Shown here piece after piece: positions 8,123 through 15,359 of a DNA stretch of 50,637 bases. Source of the stretch: JACTMI01 sp964618415 (GTDB lineage Bacteria; Acidobacteriota; Thermoanaerobaculia; Multivoradales; JAGPDF01). How positions within the stretch are numbered: the first letter of the stretch is position 1; each line of letters starts with the position of its first letter. The notes below the pieces were generated by a model. That model worked only from the letters and a program-made list of their open reading frames with translations, did not search any database and was not told the DNA's origin. The DNA is taken from positions 1-50,637 of the forward strand of contig CAZUAT010000011.1 of assembly GCA_964618415.1 (NCBI GenBank). Direction: 5' to 3'. Both the position numbers and the translations under genes were made by a program.

Positions 8123-9358
8123 ATGACCGCTGTCGCTGAGCTGCCGTTCCATCTCCATCGATTCGTCCGCCAGGTGCCGGGGGCACCGGTCGTGGCGGTG
8201 CGGGTCGTGCTCGCCGGCGGCGCCCGGGCCGAGTTGATTCCCGGCCTGGCGCTGGTGACCGGGCGCTGCCTCGAGGAGGGCACGGCGCGGCGCGACTACC
8301 GCGGCCTCGCGGCGGAGGCCGAGCGGCGCGGCATGCATCTGAACGGTTTCGGCTCGTTCGAGATGACCGGGGTCACGGTGGAGGCGCTGGCGGCCGACTG
8401 GCGAGAGGCGATCGACCTGGCGGCGGAGATGGTGTTCGAGTCGACGTTTCCTGCCGAGCGGGTCGCCTTCGTTGCCCGTCAGGCGGCCGCCGAACTCGAC
8501 GCTCAGGCCGACGATGCGCAGGTGGTCAGCGGGCGCGCCTTCGCCGATCTGCTCTATGCGCCGCACCCGAAGGGTCGGCCTCTGGCCGGCGACGCCGCGA
8601 GCCTGGCCGGGCTGACGGCGGACGACTGCCGCGCCTTCCACGCTGCGGCGCGCCAGCGCGGCGGCGCAGTGGCGGTGGCCGGAGCGATCGACGTCGAGGC
8701 GGTGAGCGCGCGGCTGGAGGAGGCGTTTGCCGCGCTGCCGGCGGTCGATCCGGCCACCCGGGCCGAGCTGCCGACGCCGCCGCCGACGGCGCGGCGTCGA
8801 GAGGTCGAGACGCGCGCCCGCGATCAGGCCCATCTGTTCGTGGGGCAGCTGACGGTGGCGCGCCATCACCCCGACTGTGCGGCGCTCGAACTGGCGGCCG
8901 TGGCGCTCGGCGCGGGCTCGGGCCTCTCGGGGCGGATCCCACACCGGGTGCGCGACACCGAGGGTCTGGCGTACCACGCGACCGCCGACCTGGTGGCCGG
9001 GGCAGGTCTGGACGCGGGGCGGTTCGTGGCCTACGCGGGCACCTCACCGGCCACGCTCGCTCAGGCGGAGCGGGCGATGGTCGAGGAGCTCGAGCGGGTG
9101 CGCAACGAGGGGCTGACAGCTCGCGAGCTGACCGAGGCGCGTTCCTATCTGCTCGGCCGCGAGCCGTTCCGGCGCGAGACGGCGCGGCAGTGGGCCGACC
9201 TGGCGGCGGCCGCGGCGGTGCTGGGCCTGCCGCTGCACGACCCCGACTGGTCGCGGCGCCGCATCGAAGCGGTCGACGACGCCGCTGTCACCGCCGCGCT
9301 GGCGCGCCACCTCGATCCGGCGCGCCTCGCCGTCAGCGTCGGTCTGCCGGCGCGCTGA
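8123..9358 (+). CDS. M16 family peptidase-like protein, non-catalytic subunit
   Basis: A 411-residue paralog of the upstream peptidase. At the position of HxxEH it has VTGRCLEEGT, so the zinc ligands are missing, while the fold signatures remain (RGGAVAVAGAIDVEAV and, in the second half, GLAYHATADL). In M16B enzymes one subunit carries the zinc site and the other provides an Arg/Tyr substrate-binding half, so these two probably form a heterodimer. The last 26 bases overlap, on opposite strands, the end of the cupredoxin gene. Confidence 0.9.
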   Translation: MTAVAELPFHLHRFVRQVPGAPVVAVRVVLAGGARAELIPGLALVTGRCLEEGTARRDYRGLAAEAERRGMHLNGFGSFEMTGVTVEALAADWREAIDLAAEMVFESTFPAERVAFVARQAAAELDAQADDAQVVSGRAFADLLYAPHPKGRPLAGDAASLAGLTADDCRAFHAAARQRGGAVAVAGAIDVEAVSARLEEAFAALPAVDPATRAELPTPPPTARRREVETRARDQAHLFVGQLTVARHHPDCAALELAAVALGAGSGLSGRIPHRVRDTEGLAYHATADLVAGAGLDAGRFVAYAGTSPATLAQAERAMVEELERVRNEGLTARELTEARSYLLGREPFRRETARQWADLAAAAAVLGLPLHDPDWSRRRIEAVDDAAVTAALARHLDPARLAVSVGLPAR

Positions 9359-9869
9359 ACCCGCTGGCGACCGTCCCGCACCCTGGCTCGGTGCTCACCG
9401 ACCAGGCGCACAGGTCGCCCGACTCGAAGCCGTCGGAGAACGGACGCTCGACCACGAACACTGCGCCGGCCATCGGCGGCTGGTGAAAAGTGCAGAAGAA
9501 ACCCCAGGCACCGGCCTCCGGGAACTCGACAACCACCGGATCCGAGCCGGAGGTGACGGTCGGGATCGGGTTGCCCTTCTGCGGGCCGCCGTCCTTGTGC
9601 AGGCCACCCTCGAGCGGGTGCTGCGCGAAGTTCATCTGAAAGGTGACCGTCTGGCCGGTCTCGATCGCCACGCACGGCGGTGAGTAGGCGTTGTGGTTGA
9701 CGACGGTGATCACCCGCTTCTCTGCCGGCAGGTCGAACCACTCCACCGCATCCTCGGGGAGGCAGGTATTGATGACCTGCGCCGGCAGCGGCGCGGCGAC
9801 CGCCGCCGCGCCCAGCAGAGCGGCGGTCAGGAGGAGGGCGGGGCGGTGAGCGGCGAGCTTGCGGACCAT
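9333..9869 (-). CDS. Secreted cupredoxin-like copper protein with C-terminal tag
   Basis: A 178-residue protein with a signal peptide (hydrophobic residues about 8-28, cleavage near PLPAQ). Type 1 copper ligands are visible: a histidine in NFAQHPL and the C-terminal loop FFCTFHQPPM (Cys-x2-His-x4-Met). VEFPEAGAWGFFC is the usual strand before that loop. Plastocyanin-like domains transfer electrons; the redox partner is unknown. After the domain comes FSDGFESGDLCAWS, the tail motif shared by five secreted proteins here, then 21 further residues. The start lies 43 bases inside the end of the upstream paralog in another frame. The 3' end overlaps the M16 gene on the other strand. Confidence 0.82.
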   Translation of the reverse strand: MVRKLAAHRPALLLTAALLGAAAVAAPLPAQVINTCLPEDAVEWFDLPAEKRVITVVNHNAYSPPCVAIETGQTVTFQMNFAQHPLEGGLHKDGGPQKGNPIPTVTSGSDPVVVEFPEAGAWGFFCTFHQPPMAGAVFVVERPFSDGFESGDLCAWSVSTEPGCGTVASGFSAPADRR

Positions 9870-10324
9870 TCCGAGAGATTACCGCTCTCGAAGCTGTCCG
9901 CGAAGAGGGCGACATACACGGCCCCGAACATCCCGCCGCCGAGGTGGAAGTTGCAGTAGAAACCCCAGTCCCCGGCGTCGGGGAAGAGGACGGGGATCGG
10001 GTCGCTGCCGTCGTCGACGACCGGCACCGGATTGCCCGGCTGGGGGCTCGGGGTGCCGCCCTCCACGACGCCCGGACGCAGCGGATGACCGCCGAACGCG
10101 CCGCTGAAGGTGACCGTCTGGCCCGCGTCGATGAGCACGCACGGCGGCGTGTACTCGCAGCAGACGAAGGAGATCGTCCGCTCGGCCGGGGACGCGTCGA
10201 ACCAGCGCACCGCTTCGGACCGGGTGCAACCGTTGATCGGCGTTTCGCCTCCCCGCGCTACGGAGGCGCCGGCAGCGAAGAGCAGGGCGAGGGCGAGCAC
10301 GCGAGGAGCGGACGAGGCGGGCAT
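9827..10324 (-). CDS. Secreted cupredoxin-like copper protein with C-terminal tag (paralog)
   Basis: A 165-residue paralog of the next gene: signal peptide (LALALLFAAGASVARG), CTRSEAVRWFDASPAERT matching the paralog's CLPEDAVEWFDLPAEKR, histidine in GAFGGHPL, and the copper loop FYCNFHLGGGM (Cys-x2-His-x4-Met). The end is LFADSFESGNLSEWS plus 11 residues, the shared tail motif. A CC pair (VCCEY) is unique to this copy. The ATG is preceded by GGGAGA. A perfect 8-bp inverted repeat at 10347-10368 lies 23 bases upstream and could be an operator for both cupredoxins. Confidence 0.82.
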   Translation of the reverse strand: MPASSAPRVLALALLFAAGASVARGGETPINGCTRSEAVRWFDASPAERTISFVCCEYTPPCVLIDAGQTVTFSGAFGGHPLRPGVVEGGTPSPQPGNPVPVVDDGSDPIPVLFPDAGDWGFYCNFHLGGGMFGAVYVALFADSFESGNLSEWSASSPLTAPPSS

Positions 10325-10346
10325 GGAGCGATCTCCCGTGAACGCG

Positions 10347-10368
10347 GTACGTCCGCTGGTGGACGTAC
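10347..10368. promoter_or_regulatory. Inverted repeat upstream of the cupredoxin pair
   Basis: GTACGTCC and GGACGTAC form a perfect 8-bp dyad around a 6-base spacer. It is in the short gap between the TPR/cNMP gene and the first cupredoxin, 23 bases before its ATG. It could be a protein-binding operator or a 5'-UTR hairpin. There is no T tract, so a terminator is unlikely. Confidence 0.5.
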
Positions 10369-10422
10369 TTAGAGGTGAGTCCCGTCCGGTGCCGCCAGGT
10401 TCAATCGCGCCATCGCGGCGGG

Positions 10423-12195
10423 TCAGACGGGCACGTTCTCGTCGCGCACGCCGGCGAAGATGCGCCAGGTGGTGACCTTCTCGTCGATCTCGCGCAGGCG
10501 CTTGGCGACCAGGCGGCAGAGCAGCTTGAGGAACTCGAGCGAGGCCTCGGGGTCGAGCGCCAGCATCTCCTGGATGGTCCCCTGATCGAGCGCCAGGACG
10601 GTGACCGACCCGCCGTGGGCCCGCGCGTCGGCCGACCGCGGCTCGCCGTCGATGAGCGACATCTCGCCGAAGAAGTCGCCCCGTTCGAGGATCGCCAGCG
10701 CCTCTTCACCGGCGCCGGGGATGAACTTGGAGATCAGGACCTTGCCCTCCAGCACGACGTACATTTCGTGCCCCTCGTCGCCCTCCTCGAACAGCGGGCT
10801 GCCGCTTTCGAATCGCAGCTCGCGGGAGAAGTTGGCGAGCGTGGTCAGCTCCTTGCCGGAAAGGCCCTGTTCGCGCAGCATGCGCAGCTTGTCTTCGCTG
10901 GGGATCTCGATGACGCCGGACACCGCCTCGCGGGCGCGCCGCAGGCGCAGGAAATTCTCCGGCTGCTTGTCGGTGGTGAAGAAGGTCTTGAGTTGCTCGT
11001 TGGTCGAGCGCAGTTTGCCGGCGAGCGAATGCCATAGGCCCCAGTAGATCTGGACGCCGTACTCGGCCCACTGCCGGGTCTGCGCGACCAGCGCCTCGCC
11101 GTCGAAGCGCAGCAGCCTCACCGGCTTGGAGACCAGGGCGTCGCCCGAGCGCGGCCCGGGCGCCACGAAGCTGATCTCGCCGAAGATCGTCCCGGCTTTG
11201 AGCACCGCCAGCGAGAAGGTGCCGTACGGGGTCTGGCGCTGGATCGCCACCTCCCCCTCCTCGAGCAGGTAGAAGTCGGTCCCCGTGTCGCCGTTGACGA
11301 ACATCAGGTGCCCGGCCGGCAGGTTCTCTTCGACCACCGTCGAGGAGAGCTTGAAGATCTGCTCGTCGGTCAGGTGCGCCCAGGTCTCGCAGCGCCGCAG
11401 CCGGCCGGCGATCGACAGGCGCCCTTGCGCGACCTCCGCCGGGGCCGGCGTCAGTTCGGTGAGGCCGTCGGCGCTGCGGAAACGCTCTCGCCGCCACTGC
11501 AGGCGATCGAAGGCGATGTGCAGCGTCTCTTCGCGCTCGCGCAGCAGAGCGGTGACCTGGGCTGCCTGCCAGCCCAGCAGGTGCCGCAGCGTGCGGATCC
11601 GCCGCCGCAGGTGAATGGCGCGCTCCTCCTGGGTGGAAGGCAGGAGGAGAAACGCGTCGATGGTGGCGGACATCGCGTCGCCGTACTGCCGCCGCTCGTA
11701 CTCGACCTGGCCGAGCAGTTCGGCCGCCTCGCGGTCGAACGGATTGAAGCGCAGCGCCTTGCGCAGATGCTCGGCGGCGGCATCGAAGTCCTGAAGGTGA
11801 AAGTGGATGCGGCCGGCGAGCTTGGAGGCCGACGGGCTGATCGGATCCTTCACCCGCGCGATCTCGAGGCACTCGAGGGCGCGATACTCCTCGCCTTTCT
11901 CCGCGTAGAGCCAGGCCAGGCCGACGAAGTGCGACGCGTCGATGGCGGCACGGCGCATGGCATCGCGTGCCGCCTCGACGGGATCCTTGTCGGTCGCCCG
12001 GATCTGCGCCTTCTTGAGCTTGCGCAGGCGCGCGACGGCGAGGCGCAGTCCGAGGTCGCGCGGCTCCAGCCGAAGCGCGAGCTGGAACAGATCGATCGCC
12101 TCGTCGTACCGCTTGCGGTCGGCGAACCGTCGCGCGAGCGTGACGAGCTCGTCGAGATCGGGCGAACCGTGGGCAGAAGGTTCAGGCTCGGGCAT
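10423..12195 (-). CDS. TPR protein with two cyclic-nucleotide-binding-type domains
   Basis: A 590-residue cytoplasmic protein. Residues 1-220 are helical TPR-like repeats (YDEAIDLFQLALRLEPRDLG; HLRKALRFNPFDREAAELLG). Two cNMP-binding beta-barrels follow, at about residues 270-395 (VNGDTGTDFYLLEEGEVAIQ, GTIFGEISFVAPGPRSGDAL) and about 455-570 (FEEGDEGHEMYVVLEGKVLI, GDFFGEMSLIDGEPRSADAR). The FGE(I/M)S and RSAD residues resemble the phosphate-binding cassette of CRP/PKA-R domains. There is no output DNA-binding or enzymatic domain, so it may be a ligand-controlled scaffold. The ATG follows CGGAG by 8 bases. A TPR-like gene is transcribed divergently 47 bases away. Confidence 0.86.
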   Translation of the reverse strand: MPEPEPSAHGSPDLDELVTLARRFADRKRYDEAIDLFQLALRLEPRDLGLRLAVARLRKLKKAQIRATDKDPVEAARDAMRRAAIDASHFVGLAWLYAEKGEEYRALECLEIARVKDPISPSASKLAGRIHFHLQDFDAAAEHLRKALRFNPFDREAAELLGQVEYERRQYGDAMSATIDAFLLLPSTQEERAIHLRRRIRTLRHLLGWQAAQVTALLREREETLHIAFDRLQWRRERFRSADGLTELTPAPAEVAQGRLSIAGRLRRCETWAHLTDEQIFKLSSTVVEENLPAGHLMFVNGDTGTDFYLLEEGEVAIQRQTPYGTFSLAVLKAGTIFGEISFVAPGPRSGDALVSKPVRLLRFDGEALVAQTRQWAEYGVQIYWGLWHSLAGKLRSTNEQLKTFFTTDKQPENFLRLRRAREAVSGVIEIPSEDKLRMLREQGLSGKELTTLANFSRELRFESGSPLFEEGDEGHEMYVVLEGKVLISKFIPGAGEEALAILERGDFFGEMSLIDGEPRSADARAHGGSVTVLALDQGTIQEMLALDPEASLEFLKLLCRLVAKRLREIDEKVTTWRIFAGVRDENVPV

Positions 12196-12242
12196 CGCGG
12201 ACTCCGCGGCCGGATTTCTCCAGTAGCGCGCGGCAGTGTAGC

Positions 12243-12725
12243 ATGCTGCCTGCGATGTGCGCGGAGGAGTATGACTACCAGTCCGCCGCTGCGCGGGGTC
12301 TGCAGCTGTGCCGCCAGAACGACTGGGACCGCGGCCTCCAGCTGCTGTCCGAGGCGGTCGAGGCGCCGGGCGGCAAGGAGCTGCCGGGCGTCATCTTCGC
12401 CTACCTCGGCTACGGCTTGGCCCGCTACCAGCGCCGGATGAAGGACGGCCTCAAGCTGTGTGAGCACGCCGTCAAAGTGCAGTACTACGAGCCGGAGAAC
12501 CACCTCCAGCTGGCGCGCGTGCAGATGCTGATGTCCAACCGGCGCTCTGCCGTCTCCTCGATCGCACGCGGCCTCAAGCTCGACCCGGCCCACCGCGGTC
12601 TCAAGGAGCTGCGGGTCGAGATCGGCGTGCGCAAGCGGCCGCCGATCCCGTTTCTAGGTCGCAGCAACCCGATCAACGTCCTGATCGGCCGCCTGCGCCA
12701 CTCGATTCGCCACCGCGAAGAGTAG
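12243..12725 (+). CDS. Small TPR-like protein
   Basis: A 160-residue predicted cytoplasmic protein of helical pairs resembling TPRs: WDRGLQLLSEAVEAP, LPGVIFAYLGYGLARYQRRM, KLCEHAVKVQYYEPENHLQL and AVSSIARGLKLDPAHRGLKE. The basic C-terminus (RKRPPIPFLGRSNPINVLIG) is less regular. The start could be ATG 12243 or ATG 12255; neither has a strong ribosome site. It diverges from the TPR/cNMP gene, which suggests a functional connection, and converges on pstB with an 18-base gap. No specific function is assigned. Confidence 0.7.
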   Translation: MLPAMCAEEYDYQSAAARGLQLCRQNDWDRGLQLLSEAVEAPGGKELPGVIFAYLGYGLARYQRRMKDGLKLCEHAVKVQYYEPENHLQLARVQMLMSNRRSAVSSIARGLKLDPAHRGLKELRVEIGVRKRPPIPFLGRSNPINVLIGRLRHSIRHREE

Positions 12726-12744
12726 CCCGGCCGGAGCGCGCCGC

Positions 12745-13647
12745 TCAGCCGAAGCGGCCGGTGATGTAGTCCTCGGTCTGGCGCTTCATCGGGTTGAGGA
12801 ACAGCCGCTCGGTCGGCCCGTACTCGATCAGCTGACCGAGGTAGAGAAAGGCAGTGTTGTCCGACACCCGCGAGGCCTGCTGCATGTTGTGGGTGACGAT
12901 CACCTGGGTGTAGTCGTTCTTGAGGTCCTCCATCAGCTCCTCGATGCGCGCCGTGGCGATCGGGTCGAGCGCCGAGCAGGGCTCGTCGAGCAGGATGACC
13001 TCGGGTTCGACGGCGATCGCACGCGCGATGCACAGGCGCTGCTGCTGACCGCCCGACATGCCCAGCGCGCTCTCGTCGAGGCGATCCTTGACCTCGTCCC
13101 AGAGGGCGGCGCTGCGCAGGCTCTTCTCGACGATCAGATCGAGGTCGGCACGGCGGCGTACTCCCTGGATGCGCGGCCCGTACGCGACGTTCTCGTAGAT
13201 CGACTTCGGAAACGGGTTCGACTTCTGGAACACCATGCCGATTCGCTTGCGCAGGGCGTTGATCTCGACGTCGGGCCGGAAGACGTCGGTGCCCTCGAAT
13301 CGGATCTGGCCCTCGACCCGCACGCCGTCGATCAGGTCGTTGAGCCGATTGATACAGCGCAGCAGGGTCGACTTGCCGCAGCCCGAGGGGCCGATGAATG
13401 CGGTGATCTGCCGCTTGGGGATGGCGAGCGAGATGTCGGAGAGGGCCTGCTTCTGGCCGTACCACAGCGAGAGGTGGTCGATTTCGAGAATCGGATCGGC
13501 GATCCGGGGCGACAGCGCCGGGTCGACGGCCGGGCTCGTTGCGGCACCGGCCATCGGCGCGACGCGGTCGGAGCCGGGGATGGGGTCGACGGGACCGGGG
13601 ATGGGCATCGGAAACTCCTGGAGCACGTCGGTGGCAGTGGGCATCAT
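12745..13647 (-). CDS. pstB: Phosphate ABC transporter ATP-binding protein PstB
   Basis: A 300-residue ATPase of the high-affinity phosphate importer. Walker A is GPSGCGKST, the signature is MSGGQQQR, Walker B is VILLDEPCSALDP and the switch histidine is in VTHNM. FQKSNPFPKSIYENVAYGPR and IEYGPTERLFLNP are characteristic of PstB. The N-terminus carries about 45 additional Pro-rich residues before ILEIDHLSLWYG. The first of two consecutive ATGs at 13647 is chosen because GGGAGA lies just upstream. It is the last gene of pstSCAB, 29 bases after pstA. Confidence 0.97.
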   Translation of the reverse strand: MMPTATDVLQEFPMPIPGPVDPIPGSDRVAPMAGAATSPAVDPALSPRIADPILEIDHLSLWYGQKQALSDISLAIPKRQITAFIGPSGCGKSTLLRCINRLNDLIDGVRVEGQIRFEGTDVFRPDVEINALRKRIGMVFQKSNPFPKSIYENVAYGPRIQGVRRRADLDLIVEKSLRSAALWDEVKDRLDESALGMSGGQQQRLCIARAIAVEPEVILLDEPCSALDPIATARIEELMEDLKNDYTQVIVTHNMQQASRVSDNTAFLYLGQLIEYGPTERLFLNPMKRQTEDYITGRFG

Positions 13648-13676
13648 GTCGGATCTCCCGGACGCGTGGGTGGCGC

Positions 13677-15359
13677 TCACACGGAGCCTCCCGCGGCGTT
13701 GCGCCGCAGCCGGTTGCGCAGGGCGATGGCGAGCAGGTTCATCACCGTCACCACGCCGATCAGCAGCAGCGCGGTGGCGAAGACGAGCGGCTTCGAGGCG
13801 TCCACGTTGGGGCTCTGGAAGCCGGTGTCGTAGATGTGGAAGCCGAGGTGCATGAACTTGCGTTCGAGGTGGACGAACGGGAAGTTGCCGTCGATCGGCA
13901 GGGTCGGTGCCAGCTTGACCATGCCGACGATCATCAGCGGGGCGACCTCGCCGGCGGCGCGCGCCATCGCGAGGATGGTGCCGGTGAGAATCCCGGGAGC
14001 GGCCGCCGGCAGCACGACTTTCCACGTGGTCTCCCACTTCGTGGCGCCCAGCGCCAGCGAGCCCTCGCGGACGATGCGCGGCACCGCCGCCAGGCCCTCC
14101 TCGGTGGCGACGATCACCACCGGGACGGTGAGCAGGGCGAGCGTGAGCGCCGCCCACAGGATGCCGCCGGTGCCATACGTCGGTGTCGGCAGCGCCTCGG
14201 GGAAGAAGAGGCGGTCGATCGAGCCGCCGATCGTGTAGACGAAGAAGCCGAGACCAAACACGCCGAAGACGATCGACGGCACGCCGGCCAGGTTGTTGAC
14301 CGCGATCCGGACCAGCCGGACGACCGTGCCCTGGCGGGCGTACTCGCGCAGGTAGAGCGCCGCCAGCACGCCGAGCGGCACGACCGCGAACGACATCAGG
14401 AAGACCATCAGTACGGTGCCGAAGATGGCGGGGAAGATGCCGCCCTCGGTATTCGACTCGCGCGGATCGCCGGTGACGAACTCGAGCGCGCGGCTCAGAT
14501 AGAGGCCGAGCTTGCCGGCGACCGACAGCTCGTTGGGGCGTACCGCGCGGACGATCGCGCCGACCGCGATCTCCTTGCGCTCGCCCGCCGCGGTGGCGAA
14601 GACGGCGACCTCGCGGTCCAGCTGCCGCCGCGCCTCGAACAGTCGTTCGGCAAGCGTCGCGTAGGTCGCCTCGAGCGCGGTGCGCTCGGTGGCGATGCCC
14701 TCCAGGCGCGCCGCGCGCTCGCCCGGGTCGTCGTCGGCGCGCTCGCCGCGGCGCTCGGCGAGTCGCAGCTTTTCGAGCGCACGGTTGATTTCGCCGATCT
14801 CGCCACGCTCTAGGCGTCGGATCCGGTCGCGCTCGCGGCGCTTGGCTTCGAGCAGGGGTTCGAGGGCCCGCCAGGCTGCCTCGGGGTCGGACACCGCGGG
14901 CGGCTCGTCGGCGGTGCGCAGCTCCACCAGGTGGCCGTAGAAGTTGCCCCACTCGAGGCGCTCGATCATCACCGCGTCGGGCGGCAGTGAGGTCGCCACG
15001 ACGTCGGCGTCGTCCACCCACTGGAAGTCGCCGCCGGTCAGGTCGCGATTGCCGGTGCGGATCTGGAAGCGGCCGCCGCTGCTCTGCGTGCCGTCGGCGG
15101 CCGGCGGGATCGGCTCGCGATCGTGGATCTCGCCGAGCAGGATTCGACCGTCGGCCAGCTCGACTCGGACCAGGTCGGGTTGCCAGAAGTAGCGACCGCC
15201 CTGCCAGCCGATCAACCCGAGCAGGCCGACGACGAGCAGCAGGTCGAGCGCCAGCGCGCCGCCACACAGCGCGGTCATCGACAGGCCGAACAGGCGGCTG
15301 CGGCCGGCCGATCGGGTGGCGGCGGGACTGGGACGGGTCACGGCGGCCGGGTTGCTCAC
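13677..15359 (-). CDS. pstA: Phosphate ABC transporter permease PstA, extended form
   Basis: The 560-residue permease is nearly twice the usual PstA length. After one N-terminal membrane helix (about residues 22-50) there is a non-membrane insertion of roughly 230 residues ending in a coiled coil rich in Glu/Arg (AKRRERDRIRRLERGEIGEI). The classical permease follows: IFGTVLMVFLMSFAVVPLGV, GVPSIVFGVFGLGF, the ABC-docking EGSLALGATKWETTWKVVLP, and ILAMARAAGEVAPLM. The GTG start overlaps the pstC stop in GTGA. The extension resembles DUF3333-type PstA proteins, in which the added part is thought to be periplasmic; that location is inferred. Confidence 0.93.
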   Translation of the reverse strand: MSNPAAVTRPSPAATRSAGRSRLFGLSMTALCGGALALDLLLVVGLLGLIGWQGGRYFWQPDLVRVELADGRILLGEIHDREPIPPAADGTQSSGGRFQIRTGNRDLTGGDFQWVDDADVVATSLPPDAVMIERLEWGNFYGHLVELRTADEPPAVSDPEAAWRALEPLLEAKRRERDRIRRLERGEIGEINRALEKLRLAERRGERADDDPGERAARLEGIATERTALEATYATLAERLFEARRQLDREVAVFATAAGERKEIAVGAIVRAVRPNELSVAGKLGLYLSRALEFVTGDPRESNTEGGIFPAIFGTVLMVFLMSFAVVPLGVLAALYLREYARQGTVVRLVRIAVNNLAGVPSIVFGVFGLGFFVYTIGGSIDRLFFPEALPTPTYGTGGILWAALTLALLTVPVVIVATEEGLAAVPRIVREGSLALGATKWETTWKVVLPAAAPGILTGTILAMARAAGEVAPLMIVGMVKLAPTLPIDGNFPFVHLERKFMHLGFHIYDTGFQSPNVDASKPLVFATALLLIGVVTVMNLLAIALRNRLRRNAAGGSV

